From the NCBI GenBank assembly GCA_947371015.1, contig CANBNK010000005.1, positions 1 through 64,000 of the forward strand: a stretch of DNA of 64,000 bases. The letters are read 5' to 3'. The position numbers and the translations under genes are program-made. The DNA is from Acetobacteraceae bacterium. GTDB lineage: Bacteria > Pseudomonadota > Alphaproteobacteria > Acetobacterales > Acetobacteraceae. The notes under the pieces are model-generated. The model did not search any database and had not been told where the DNA came from. It saw only the letters and a list, made by a program, of their open reading frames with translations. Below are positions 54,585-63,427 of the stretch, piece after piece; positions within the stretch are counted from its first letter, which is position 1, and every line of letters begins with the position of its first letter.

Positions 54585-56731
54585 GCGCGACCGGTTCGTC
54601 AGGCTTCGCCCACACCACGCCGGTGGACCCCGGTAAGCCGAAGTTGCCCGGCAGCCTCAACGTCAATCGCCGGCTCTCGCAGTGGCTGCGTTTCTCCACG
54701 GATGGCGTGGTGGAAGTGCATCCCGGCAAGGTCGAGATCGGCCAGGGCATCCTCACCACGCTGGCGCAGATCGCCGCAGATGAACTGGACGTGGATTTTT
54801 CCCGCATCCGCCTTGTCGCCGCCAGCACGCCGGCCAGCCCGGATGAAGGCGTGACCAGCGGCAGCCTCTCGACGCAGGACAGCGGCAGCGCCATCCGCCA
54901 CGCCTGCGCCGACGCCCGCCGCATTTTTCTCAGTGTGACGTCGCAGCGCACCGGCGTGCCGATCGAGAGCCTGGTGGTGCGGGACGGCGCCTTCATCGGC
55001 CCGCAAGGCGAGGTCGGCAGCTACTGGCAGTTGGCCGCCGCCGACCTGCTGGAGGTCGAGGCTTCACCCGACGCCAAACCCAAGCCAATCGAGGCCCGCC
55101 GCATCGCCGGCACTTCGGTGCCGCGCATCGACCTGCCGGAAAAGGTCTTCGGCGTTGCCCGCTACGTCCACGACATGCGGCTGCCGGGCATGCTGCACGC
55201 CCGCGTGGTGCGCCCCGCCGCCCGCGCCGCGACGTTGATGGAGACGCCCGACGCGCCCGAAGGCGTGCAACTGGTGCGCGATGGCAACTTCCTAGCGGTG
55301 CTGGCGCCAACCGAATGGCAGGCCGAGGCCGCCGCCGCCCGTATCGCCACCCGCGCGATGTGGAGCGTGCGCGACACGCTGCCCGAGCAGGCCCAGCACG
55401 CGCAGTACCTGCGCGAAGCTGGCGCGCGCGGTGAACGCACCGGCGTGCTGGCGCGGGACGATGCCGCCCCCGCCGTGACGCGCACCGAAAAGCGCAGCTT
55501 CTTCCGCCCCTTCCTGGCGCACGCCTCCATCGGCACCAGTTGCGCAGTGGCGCAATGGGCGGGCGACGCGGTGACGATCTGGTCGCACACCCAAGGGCCG
55601 TACAACCTGCGCGCCGACGTCTCCCGTGCGTTGCGGACCACCGAAGACAAGGTGCTGATCCGCCACATGGAAGGCGCCGGCTGCTACGGCCATAACGGCG
55701 CCGACGACGTGGCGCTGGAAGCCGCGCTTATCGCCCGTGCCGTACCTGGCGTGCCCGTCCGCCTGTTGTGGAGCCGCGCCGAGGAACTCGGCTGGGGGCC
55801 GTTCAGCAGCGCCATGCTGGTGGATATCGAAGCCGATGTCGCCGCCGATGGCAGCCTGGTCGGCTGGCGCAGCAACATCATCAGCAACGGCCATTCCGGC
55901 CGCCCCGGTCGCTCGCCGATCCCGACTCTGCTGGCGGCTTCGCAACTCGAAGAAGCCTTCCCGGTGGTGCCCAGCATCAACCCGCCGATGGCTGGCGGCG
56001 GCGGCGCGCCGCGGAACGGCATTCCGTACTATCGCATCCCCAAGTTGGACGTGCAGACCACGCGCCTGCTGGAAATGCCCATCCGCAGCAGCGCGCTGCG
56101 CGGGCTCGGCGCCACGCTGAACGTGTGGAGCATCGAGAGCGTGCTGGACGAACTGGCCGAGGCCGCCGGGGAAGACCCGGTGGCGTACCGCCTGCGCCAC
56201 CTGGACGACCCGCGCGCGCGGGCCGTGCTGGAGAAGTGCGCGGAGATGTGCGGCTGGTCGACGCGGACGAAGCGCGAAGGCCAAGGGCATGGAGTTGGCA
56301 TGGGCATCGCCTTCGCCCGCTACAAGAACACCGGCGCCTATGCCGCCATCGCCGCCGAGGTCGAGGCGAAGGACCGCGTCTTCTGCCGCCGCCTCTGGGT
56401 CGCCGGCGACGCCGGCGAGATCGTCAACCCCGATGGCGTGGTGAACCAGTTCGAGGGCGGCGCCATCCACGGCGCCAGCGTCGCGCTGCTGGAGCAGGTC
56501 ACCTTCGACCGCCGCAACATCACCAGCGACAATTGGGACGGCTACCGCGTGCTGCGCTTCACCGAAGTCCCCACGGTGGAAGTGGCCATGCTGAACCACC
56601 CCGAAGCCCCCTTCCTCGGCGCCGGGGAGGCCAGCATGGCGCCCACCATCGCCGCCATCGCCGCCGCCATCCACGACGCGCTGGGCATCCGCCCGAGCGC
56701 GCTGCCCTTCACGCCGGAGAACCTGGCATGA
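54581..56731 (+). CDS. Molybdopterin-binding large subunit (IorB-like hydroxylase)
   Basis: 716 residues. Blocks include VEIGQGILTTLAQIAADELD, SGSLSTQDSGSAIRHACADA, a second molybdopterin region VAQWAGDAVTIWSHTQGPYN and the catalytic-glutamate block GAGEASMAPTIAAIAAA near the C-terminus. The family hydroxylates N-heterocycles or aldehydes using water as oxygen donor. No FAD subunit gene is present, which fits the IorAB type that passes electrons to a cytochrome. It overlaps its neighbours by 4 bp at each end. Confidence 0.9.
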   Translation: MSATGSSGFAHTTPVDPGKPKLPGSLNVNRRLSQWLRFSTDGVVEVHPGKVEIGQGILTTLAQIAADELDVDFSRIRLVAASTPASPDEGVTSGSLSTQDSGSAIRHACADARRIFLSVTSQRTGVPIESLVVRDGAFIGPQGEVGSYWQLAAADLLEVEASPDAKPKPIEARRIAGTSVPRIDLPEKVFGVARYVHDMRLPGMLHARVVRPAARAATLMETPDAPEGVQLVRDGNFLAVLAPTEWQAEAAAARIATRAMWSVRDTLPEQAQHAQYLREAGARGERTGVLARDDAAPAVTRTEKRSFFRPFLAHASIGTSCAVAQWAGDAVTIWSHTQGPYNLRADVSRALRTTEDKVLIRHMEGAGCYGHNGADDVALEAALIARAVPGVPVRLLWSRAEELGWGPFSSAMLVDIEADVAADGSLVGWRSNIISNGHSGRPGRSPIPTLLAASQLEEAFPVVPSINPPMAGGGGAPRNGIPYYRIPKLDVQTTRLLEMPIRSSALRGLGATLNVWSIESVLDELAEAAGEDPVAYRLRHLDDPRARAVLEKCAEMCGWSTRTKREGQGHGVGMGIAFARYKNTGAYAAIAAEVEAKDRVFCRRLWVAGDAGEIVNPDGVVNQFEGGAIHGASVALLEQVTFDRRNITSDNWDGYRVLRFTEVPTVEVAMLNHPEAPFLGAGEASMAPTIAAIAAAIHDALGIRPSALPFTPENLA

Positions 56732-57687
56732 CCCTTCGCCTGTCGCTCGCCTGCACCATGTCCGACCGGACGCGCCCCATCCTCGAAGGCCGCGTCACCA
56801 TCCCGGGCATCGAGCTGACCCAGGTGCCCTGCGAGCCCGAGGATATGTTCCGCCGCGCGCTGAACGAGAAGGACTTCCAGGTGACGGAGCTCTCGATGGG
56901 CTCGCACATCACCACCACGGCGCGCGGCGACGCGGCCTACACCGCCATCCCCGTCTTCCTCTCCCGCGCCTTCCGCCACAGCGCCATCTACATTCGTACC
57001 GACCGCGGCATCCGCACCGCAGCGGACCTCGCGGGACGCACCATCGGCATTCCGGAATACCAGCAGACCGCGGCGCTGTGGGTGCGTGGCTTCCTGCGTG
57101 AACACTACGGCGTGGACACGCGTGGCATCGCCTGGCGCACCGGGCAGGAACGCATCGCCATCACCCTGCCGCCCGGCCACAACGTGCAGCCGCTCGGCAA
57201 GCCGTTGGAAGCCGCACTGGAGGCCGGCGAGATCGATGCCTTCATCGGCCCGCGCCCGCCCGCCTGCTACCTGAACCGCAGCGCGCCGGTGGACCGGCTG
57301 TACCCGGACTACATGCGGGAGGAAATCGCCTGGCACCAGGCCAGCGGCTTCTTCCCCATCATGCACTGCGTCGCCATCCGCACGGACGTAGCCGAGCAGC
57401 ATCCGGAAGTGCCGCTGGCGCTGTTCCGTGCCTTCACCGAAGCCCGTAACCTGGCGCTGCACGACCTGAAGCAGGTCAACTTCCTCCGCGTCGCGCTGCC
57501 TTGGATCGCGGTGGCCGCCGAGGAACAAGCCAAGCTGATGGGCGGCGACCCCTGGCCCTACGGCTTCCAGCGCAACCGGGACGAGGTCGCGGCGATGATC
57601 CGCTACGCCCTGGCCGACGGCCTGGTCACCAACCCGATCACCCCGGAACACCTGTTCCACCCGTCCATCTACCAGGAAGTTGCCTGA
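56728..57687 (+). CDS. 4,5-dihydroxyphthalate-decarboxylase-like / binding-protein-fold protein
   Basis: 319 residues from ATG 56728 (ATGA overlap). It begins MTLRLSLACTMSDRTRPILE with no signal peptide, so it is probably cytoplasmic. The opening, the block DFQVTELSMGSHI and AGRTIGIPEYQQTAALWVRG match the Pht5 family, which has a periplasmic-binding-protein fold but decarboxylates 4,5-dihydroxyphthalate. Sitting between a hydroxylase and a Bug gene, it may remove a carboxyl group after ring hydroxylation (inference). Confidence 0.75.
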   Translation: MTLRLSLACTMSDRTRPILEGRVTIPGIELTQVPCEPEDMFRRALNEKDFQVTELSMGSHITTTARGDAAYTAIPVFLSRAFRHSAIYIRTDRGIRTAADLAGRTIGIPEYQQTAALWVRGFLREHYGVDTRGIAWRTGQERIAITLPPGHNVQPLGKPLEAALEAGEIDAFIGPRPPACYLNRSAPVDRLYPDYMREEIAWHQASGFFPIMHCVAIRTDVAEQHPEVPLALFRAFTEARNLALHDLKQVNFLRVALPWIAVAAEEQAKLMGGDPWPYGFQRNRDEVAAMIRYALADGLVTNPITPEHLFHPSIYQEVA

Positions 57688-58646
57688 TGCTTCGTCGCAC
57701 GCTGCTGGCCTCGCTCGCGCTGCCGGCCATTGCCCGCGCGCAGACCGCCTGGCCGAATGGCCCGGTCCGCATCGTCGTGCCCTTCGGTCCCGGTGGGTCC
57801 ACCGATGCTGTCGCGCGGCTGGCCTCCTCCGGCCTGACCGCTCGCCTCGGCGTGCCCGTGGTGGTGGAGAACAAGTCCGGCGCGGCGGGTTCCCTCGGTG
57901 CCGACCTGGTGGCGAAGGCCAAGCCGGATGGCCAGACCTGGCTGCTGACTTTTGATAGTCACGCGACTATGCCGGCCCTGCTCGGCCGCCTGCCGTTCAA
58001 CCTGACCGGCGACCTGGACCCGGTCATGCTGATCGGCGGCGCGCCCTATGTCATCGCCTGCAAGGCCGACAAGCCCTATCGCACCGCGGCGGACCTGATC
58101 GCCGCGGCGAAGGCCAAGCCGGATGGCGTCAGCTATGGCAGCACCGGCAACGGCACCGTCGGCCATCTGGCGATGATTTTGCTGACGGGCCGCCAGGGCG
58201 TGAGCATGACGCACCTGCCGTATCGCAGCGGCGGCCTGGCGGTGAACGACGCGGTGGCCGGCCATACCGACTGCATGATCGGCAGCGCCGCCCTGGTGGC
58301 GCCGCACATTGCTGGCGGCCTGCTGCGCCCGCTGCTGCAATTCGGCACGGCCCGCCTGCCGGCGCTGGCGCAGACGCAGACGGTGGAGGAAGCCGGCTAC
58401 GGCAAGCTGGACGCGTTGGCCTGGTGGGGCGTCTTTGCCCCGCACGGCACGCCGGCCGACGTGGTGGCGCGGATGCACGCGGCGCTACGCGAGACCTTCA
58501 ACGAACCGCGCATCCGCGAGCAGATGGAGAACACCCAGCAGGCCAAGCTGGACCTGGGCGGCGCCACCGTGCTGCGCCCGTTTCTGGACCGCCAGATCGA
58601 GACCTGGAGCAAGGTGGTGCGCGAGAATAACGTGAAGGCGGATTAA
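57687..58646 (+). CDS. Bug/TctC-family periplasmic solute-binding protein
   Basis: 319 residues; ATG 57687 overlaps the preceding stop as TGATG. Leader MLRRTLLASLALPAIARAQ. Family blocks VRIVVPFGPGGSTDAVARL, ENKSGAAGSLGADLVAKAKP and a late GVFAPHGTPADVVARMH. It is the last gene of the hydroxylase operon and the third Bug protein in it. Confidence 0.9.
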   Translation: MLRRTLLASLALPAIARAQTAWPNGPVRIVVPFGPGGSTDAVARLASSGLTARLGVPVVVENKSGAAGSLGADLVAKAKPDGQTWLLTFDSHATMPALLGRLPFNLTGDLDPVMLIGGAPYVIACKADKPYRTAADLIAAAKAKPDGVSYGSTGNGTVGHLAMILLTGRQGVSMTHLPYRSGGLAVNDAVAGHTDCMIGSAALVAPHIAGGLLRPLLQFGTARLPALAQTQTVEEAGYGKLDALAWWGVFAPHGTPADVVARMHAALRETFNEPRIREQMENTQQAKLDLGGATVLRPFLDRQIETWSKVVRENNVKAD

Positions 58647-58647
58647 G

Positions 58648-58959
58648 GTGCAGACCGACGCCTTCCGACGCTGGCTCGAAGGCCGGCGCTACGCCTCAAC
58701 GACGGTTTCTGACTACATGAGTGAGGCGCGTCGCGTTGAGGCGCGTCGCGTTGAGGCGCACTACGGTGATCTTGACGACCATTTTAGTCGGGACCGCTTG
58801 TCAGAGGTGCTCTTTGCCATGCGTTACTCGACTGAAGACGAGCGAGAACGCATGGCAAACCCGACGCCATTGATGATCGCGGGAAATCTGCGCACGAATT
58901 TGGCGGCCTATCGCAGCGCCTGCCTTCGATACGTCGAATTCCGCGACGCTACCGCTTGA
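58648..58959 (+). CDS. Small integrase-N-terminal-like protein, possibly a remnant
   Basis: 103 residues from GTG 58648. The start DAFRRWLEGRRYASTTVSDY resembles the SAM-like core-binding domain of tyrosine recombinases or the N-terminal module of some restriction enzymes; LRTNLAAYRSACLRYVEFRD ends it. No catalytic domain follows. The base composition is visibly less GC-rich than its neighbours, and a 15-bp segment is duplicated. It starts 1 bp after the Bug gene stop and ends 6 bp before the convergent queE stop. It is either a small acquired gene or a truncated remnant; the function is unknown. Confidence 0.55.
   Translation: MQTDAFRRWLEGRRYASTTVSDYMSEARRVEARRVEAHYGDLDDHFSRDRLSEVLFAMRYSTEDERERMANPTPLMIAGNLRTNLAAYRSACLRYVEFRDATA
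58723..58752. repeat. 15-bp tandem duplication inside the small gene
   Basis: GAGGCGCGTCGCGTT occurs at 58723-58737 and 58738-58752, producing a repeated EARRV in the protein. A third partial copy (GAGGCGC) follows. Confidence 0.9.
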
Positions 58960-58965
58960 CCGACC

Positions 58966-59589
58966 CTACCTGATCCCCACCACTTTGTGGGTCTGCACGG
59001 ATAGCCGCCACTGCGGATGCGCCTGGCAATACGCAATCGCCGCGGCGGTATTCTCCCGCTGCCGCGGCCCGTCCATCGGTTGCAGCAGGAAGTGCCGAAA
59101 CGCCAGCCCAGCCACGGCTTCCGGCAGCAACGTCGGCTGCGGATACACCAGCTTCAACTCGTCCCCACTCCGCTGCACCAGCGGCGCGCCCGCCTTCGGC
59201 GAAACGCACACCCAGTCCAGCCCCGCCGGCGCTGCCAGCGTGCCGTTGGTCTCCACGGCAATCTCGAAGCCGCGCGCATGCAGCGCCGCGATCAGCGCCG
59301 CGTCCAGTTGCAGCAACGGCTCGCCACCCGTCACCACCACGAAGCGATGTGTCGCGCCCGCCGGCCACACGGCCAGCACCGCATCGGCCAGCGCCTCGGC
59401 GGTCTCGAACTTGCCCGCATCGGCACCGACAAAATCGGTATCGCAGAACTGGCAAACCGCGCCGGCGCGATCCTCCTCGCGCCCGCTCCACAGGTTGCAG
59501 CCGGCAAACCGACAGAACACCGCGGCCCGCCCGGCCTGCGCGCCCTCGCCCTGCAAGGTGGCGAAGATCTCCTTGACCGCGTAGCTCAC
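58966..59589 (-). CDS. queE: 7-carboxy-7-deazaguanine synthase QueE
   Basis: 207 residues from GTG 59589, overlapping the queD stop (GTGA). Radical-SAM cluster cysteines are C31, C46 and C49, with 14 residues between the first two rather than the canonical short spacing; GCNLWSG and CQFCDTDF flank the insert. FATLQGEG near the start and VVTGGEPLLQLD are typical of QueE. It converts carboxytetrahydropterin to 7-carboxy-7-deazaguanine. It is the last gene of the queuosine operon. Confidence 0.93.
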   Translation of the reverse strand: MSYAVKEIFATLQGEGAQAGRAAVFCRFAGCNLWSGREEDRAGAVCQFCDTDFVGADAGKFETAEALADAVLAVWPAGATHRFVVVTGGEPLLQLDAALIAALHARGFEIAVETNGTLAAPAGLDWVCVSPKAGAPLVQRSGDELKLVYPQPTLLPEAVAGLAFRHFLLQPMDGPRQRENTAAAIAYCQAHPQWRLSVQTHKVVGIR

Positions 59590-60104
59590 AGGTCGTTCAC
59601 GCTGGCATCGGCGCGGCGCCACCAGCGGTCGCCGGCCGCGGGCAGCCACGCATCCGGGTCGCCATCGAAGCGCACCGTGTTGGTCGGCGTCTCCTCGATG
59701 CTGATCTCGGCGCAGCGCAGCCGCCCGCCATCGGCGGCCAGGAAGGCGTTGCACTTGCTCATCAGGCAGCAGGCCAGCGCCTCGGTCGTCGGGTCGCCCG
59801 GGGTCAGCAGAATACGGGTAACCCGCTGTGGCTCATGCGCGCGGAACCACCCCAGCAGCGGGTCGGTCTCGGCCAGATGCAGCGCGTGGTCCAGGCTGTC
59901 ATCCACCCAGCCGTGCCAGGCGCGCTTGGCCCTGTCAAAACTCTCCACCATGTTGGCGCGGCCATCCAGCGGCAGCGGCCGGGTCGCCACAAGGCGCACC
60001 GTCACCACCTCGTTATGGCCATGCGGCATGGCGCACTTGGCCGAGGCATCGGCCAGCAGCCGATGCGCCATGGCAAAGCGGCGGGAGAAGACGAGGCTAA
60101 ACAT
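59586..60104 (-). CDS. queD: 6-carboxytetrahydropterin synthase QueD
   Basis: 172 residues from ATG 60104. Zinc ligands H14, H28 and H30 (MAHRLL and PHGHNE) and the catalytic C24 in [11 protein letters not shown]. The C-terminal block [16 protein letters not shown] carries the conserved glutamate. It makes 6-carboxy-tetrahydropterin from dihydroneopterin triphosphate. It overlaps queC by 8 bp. Somewhat longer than typical QueD (about 120 residues) because of a central insert. Confidence 0.93.
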   Translation of the reverse strand: MFSLVFSRRFAMAHRLLADASAKCAMPHGHNEVVTVRLVATRPLPLDGRANMVESFDRAKRAWHGWVDDSLDHALHLAETDPLLGWFRAHEPQRVTRILLTPGDPTTEALACCLMSKCNAFLAADGGRLRCAEISIEETPTNTVRFDGDPDAWLPAAGDRWWRRADASVNDL

Positions 60105-60801
60105 GCCGCGCCGTGTAGCCCTCCCAGCCCTTGGCGCGCAACTCGCAGGCTGGGCAGGCGCCGCAGCCGAAGCCCCAGGGGTGGGCCCGGCTGCGGTCGC
60201 CCCGGTAGCAGCTATGGCTTTCCGCCCGCACCAGTTCCACCAGCGCGGCACTGCCCAGCTGTTCCGCCAGCCGCCAGGTCGTCGCCTTGTCCAGCCACAT
60301 CAGCGGCGTGTGCAGCACGAAGCGCGTCTGCATCCCCAGGTTCAGCGCCACCTGCATGGCCTTGACGGTGTCGTCGCGGCAGTCCGGGTAGCCCGAGTAA
60401 TCCGTCTCGCACACGCCCAGCACGATGTGCTTCAGCCCGCGCCGATAGGCCAGCGCGGCGGCGAAGGTCATGAACACCAGGTTGCGGCCGGGCACGAAGG
60501 TATTGGGCAGGCCATCCGCCTGCATGGCGATCTCGGTCTCCCGCGTCAGCGCGGTCTCGGACAGCGCGCCCAGCGCCGCCAGCGCCAGGGTGTGGTCCTG
60601 CCCAAGCCGCGGTGCCCAGGCCGGGAAGTCGCGCAGCAGCCCTTCGCGCAGCGTCGCGCGGCATGCCAACTCCACCACATGGCGCTGCCCGTAGTCGAAG
60701 CCAAGCGTCTCCACCGTGCCGAAACGGTCCAGCGCCCAGGCCAGGCAGGTAGCGCTGTCCTGCCCGCCGCTGAACAGCACCAGCGCCTTGTCATCCGTCA
60801 T
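60097..60801 (-). CDS. queC: 7-cyano-7-deazaguanine synthase QueC
   Basis: 234 residues from ATG 60801. The PP-loop ATP site is [13 protein letters not shown] (about 7-19). Zinc cysteines C198, C213, C216 and C219 lie in the C-terminal SHSCYRGD and [26 protein letters not shown] is diagnostic. It converts 7-carboxy-7-deazaguanine to preQ0 using ATP and ammonia. Start overlaps the queG stop (ATGA). Confidence 0.95.
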   Translation of the reverse strand: MTDDKALVLFSGGQDSATCLAWALDRFGTVETLGFDYGQRHVVELACRATLREGLLRDFPAWAPRLGQDHTLALAALGALSETALTRETEIAMQADGLPNTFVPGRNLVFMTFAAALAYRRGLKHIVLGVCETDYSGYPDCRDDTVKAMQVALNLGMQTRFVLHTPLMWLDKATTWRLAEQLGSAALVELVRAESHSCYRGDRSRAHPWGFGCGACPACELRAKGWEGYTARHV

Positions 60802-61820
60802 GCCAGTTGCTCCGTTGCCCATTGCCCGGCCTCGGCCACCACCGGGTCGGCGTCGCCGGCCAGGCTTCGCGCGGCATCCCGCAACGACGCGGCGCCGCTG
60901 TTGCCGATGGCGATCGCCACGTTCCGCACGAAGCGATTGCGCCCGATGCGCTTCACCGCACTGCCGCTGAAGCGCCGGCGGAAGGCCGCATCGTCCAGCG
61001 TCGCCAGTTCTGCCAAACCCGGCGCGCCCCGCCCGGCGAAGGCTGGCTCGGCATGGGCACGGGCGAACTTGTTCCACGGGCATACCGCCAGGCAGTCGTC
61101 GCAGCCATAGATGCGGTTGCCCATCGCGCGGCGAAACTCATGCGGAATCGGCCCGGCATGTTCGATGGTCAGGTAGGAAATGCACCGTCGCGCATCCAGC
61201 CGATAGGGCGCCGGAAAGGCACGCGTCGGGCAGATGTCCAAGCAGGCGCTGCAGGTGCCGCAATGGTCGTGCTCGGCCGCATCAGGCGGTAGCGCCAGCG
61301 TGGTGAAGACCTCCCCCAGGAACAGCCAGTTGCCGTGCGGGCGGCTGACCAGGTTGGTGTGCTTGCCCTGCCAGCCCAGCCCGGCGCGCTGGGCTAGCGG
61401 CTTTTCCGCCACCGGGGCGGTATCCACGAAGACCTTCACGTCGCCGCCGAAGTGCCGGAGCATCCACCGCGCCAACTGCTTCAGCCGCTTCTTCACCACG
61501 TCGTGGTAGTCGCGGCCCTGGGCATAGACGCTGACGGCGCCGTGCTCCCGCTGCGCCAGCACCGCCAGCGGGTCTTCTCCCGGCGCGTAGCTCAGCCCCA
61601 GCGCCACCACGCTGACCACATCCGGCCACAGCACCTTGGGTTGTGCGCGCTCGGCCAGCCGGTCGGTCATCCAGGCCATCTCGCCGTGCTGGCCAGCCTC
61701 GATGAAGCCGTTCAGCCCGGCGCGCACGCTGTCCGGCAGCACCGCCTCGGCAAAGCCCGCCGTGGTGAAGCCGAGCCGCAGCGCCTCGGCGCGGATCTCA
61801 TCCTTGGGCGGGCTGGTCAC
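60798..61820 (-). CDS. queG: Epoxyqueuosine reductase QueG
   Basis: 340 residues from GTG 61820, which has GGCGGAG 8 nt upstream; GTG 61844 would add 8 residues. Two 4Fe-4S clusters are marked by [14 protein letters not shown] and [15 protein letters not shown]. Upstream text [15 protein letters not shown] and [15 protein letters not shown] is typical of the cobalamin-binding part. QueG removes the epoxide to give queuosine, the last step of the pathway. Confidence 0.93.
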   Translation of the reverse strand: MTSPPKDEIRAEALRLGFTTAGFAEAVLPDSVRAGLNGFIEAGQHGEMAWMTDRLAERAQPKVLWPDVVSVVALGLSYAPGEDPLAVLAQREHGAVSVYAQGRDYHDVVKKRLKQLARWMLRHFGGDVKVFVDTAPVAEKPLAQRAGLGWQGKHTNLVSRPHGNWLFLGEVFTTLALPPDAAEHDHCGTCSACLDICPTRAFPAPYRLDARRCISYLTIEHAGPIPHEFRRAMGNRIYGCDDCLAVCPWNKFARAHAEPAFAGRGAPGLAELATLDDAAFRRRFSGSAVKRIGRNRFVRNVAIAIGNSGAASLRDAARSLAGDADPVVAEAGQWATEQLA

Positions 61821-61850
61821 GCGTTCGGCTCCGCCTGAGGCCACCCCAGG

Positions 61851-62312
61851 CTAGCCGCGGCCACGATACCCCGGCACCTCCTGCGGCGGAATCCAGATAC
61901 CCTCCGGCGCCGGCCCGGTCTGGTAGAACACGTCGATCGGGATGCCGCCGCGCGGATACCAGTAGCCGCCGATCCGTAGCCAAACCGGCTTCGCCGCCGC
62001 CACCAGGCGCCGGCCGATGCCCACGGTGCAATCCTCATGGAAGGCGCCGTGGTTGCGGAAGGCGGTCAGGAACAGCTTCAGCGACTTGCTCTCCACCAGC
62101 AGCGCATCCGGCACGTAGTCGATGACCAGGTGGGCAAAGTCCGGCTGCCCCGTCATCGGGCAGAGCGAGGTGAACTCCGGCGCGGTGAAGCGCACGCAAT
62201 AAGCCACGCCCGGCTGTGGGTTCGGCACCGTCTCCAGCACCGCGGCCTCGGGCGTGGTCGGCTGCGGCGTCGCATGGCCCAGCAGCGTCAGGCCGGAAAC
62301 ATCTGTCGTCAT
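61851..62312 (-). CDS. queF: preQ0 reductase QueF (NADPH-dependent)
   Basis: 153 residues, the short (unimodular) type. Catalytic C51 in [10 protein letters not shown] with D58, and the QueF motif [15 protein letters not shown] (about 74-88) followed by FHEDC. It reduces preQ0 to preQ1. The start overlaps the tgt stop (ATGA); the queG start lies 30 bp beyond its end. Confidence 0.95.
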   Translation of the reverse strand: MTTDVSGLTLLGHATPQPTTPEAAVLETVPNPQPGVAYCVRFTAPEFTSLCPMTGQPDFAHLVIDYVPDALLVESKSLKLFLTAFRNHGAFHEDCTVGIGRRLVAAAKPVWLRIGGYWYPRGGIPIDVFYQTGPAPEGIWIPPQEVPGYRGRG

Positions 62313-63427
62313 GGGGTGTCCTCCGGCGCCCATTCGGCGGCCATCTCGGCGGCGACCTCGGCGAAGCGCCCGGCCAGGATGGCGCCGCGCAGCCGCCGCG
62401 TCAGCGTCTGGTAGTAGTGGATATTGTGCCAGGTCAGCAGCATCGGCCCGAGCATTTCCTCGGCCTTGAACAGATGGTTCAGGTAGGCGCGCGAATGCCT
62501 GGTGCAAGTCACGCAGTCGCAGGCCGGGTCCAGCGCGGAACCGTCATCCGCATGGCGTGCGTTGCGCATGTTGAGCGTCCCGCGGCTGGTATAGGCCCGC
62601 GCCGTGCGGCCGCTGCGGGTGGGGATCACGCAGTCGAACATGTCGATGCCGCGCGCCACGGCGCCGACGATATCGGCCGGCGTGCCGACGCCCATCAGGT
62701 AGCGAGGGCGGTCCTGCGGCAGCAGCGGCGTGGTCACGTCCAGGCAGGCGAACATCGCCTCCTGTCCCTCGCCCACCGCCAGCCCGCCCACGGCATAGCC
62801 TTCAAACCCAATCGCGGTCAGCGCCGCCACGCTCTCCGCCCGCAGCGCCGGATAGACGCTGCCCTGGACGATGCCGAACAGCCCATGCCCCGCGCGCGGC
62901 TGGAAGGCGGCGCGGCTGCGCGCGGCCCAGCGCATGGAAAGCCGCATGCTCGCCGCCGCCACCTCCTCGGTGGCCGGGAAGGGGGTGCATTCGTCGAAGC
63001 ACATGGTCACGTCGGCGCCCAGCAGGTGCTGGATCTCGATGCTGCGTTCCGGCGTCAGCCGATGCTTGCTGCCATCGACATGGCTGCGGAAGGTGACACC
63101 GTCCTCGTCCAGCTTGCGCAGTTCGTTCAGGCTCATCACCTGGTAGCCGCCTGAATCGGTCAGGATCGGGCCGTGCCAGTCCATGAACTTGTGCAGCCCG
63201 CCCAGCCGGGCGATGCGCTCGGCGGTCGGCCGCAGCATCAAGTGGTAGGTATTGCCCAGCACCATCCGCGCGCCGGTGGAGCGCACCGCATCAGCGGTCA
63301 TCGCCTTCACCGTGCCGGCGGTGCCGACGGGCATGAACACCGGGGTCTCGACCTCGCCATGCGCGGTGTGCAGCGTGCCCGCGCGGGCGGCGCCATCCTG
63401 CCCGGCGGCGGTCCAGTGCAGGGTCAT
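62309..63427 (-). CDS. tgt: tRNA-guanine transglycosylase
   Basis: 372 residues from ATG 63427. Catalytic D91 in [13 protein letters not shown], the nucleophile region [17 protein letters not shown], and zinc ligands in DCVTC plus the His of TWHNIHYY. It exchanges guanine 34 in GUN-anticodon tRNAs for preQ1. Start overlaps the queA stop (ATGA). Confidence 0.96.
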   Translation of the reverse strand: MTLHWTAAGQDGAARAGTLHTAHGEVETPVFMPVGTAGTVKAMTADAVRSTGARMVLGNTYHLMLRPTAERIARLGGLHKFMDWHGPILTDSGGYQVMSLNELRKLDEDGVTFRSHVDGSKHRLTPERSIEIQHLLGADVTMCFDECTPFPATEEVAAASMRLSMRWAARSRAAFQPRAGHGLFGIVQGSVYPALRAESVAALTAIGFEGYAVGGLAVGEGQEAMFACLDVTTPLLPQDRPRYLMGVGTPADIVGAVARGIDMFDCVIPTRSGRTARAYTSRGTLNMRNARHADDGSALDPACDCVTCTRHSRAYLNHLFKAEEMLGPMLLTWHNIHYYQTLTRRLRGAILAGRFAEVAAEMAAEWAPEDTP

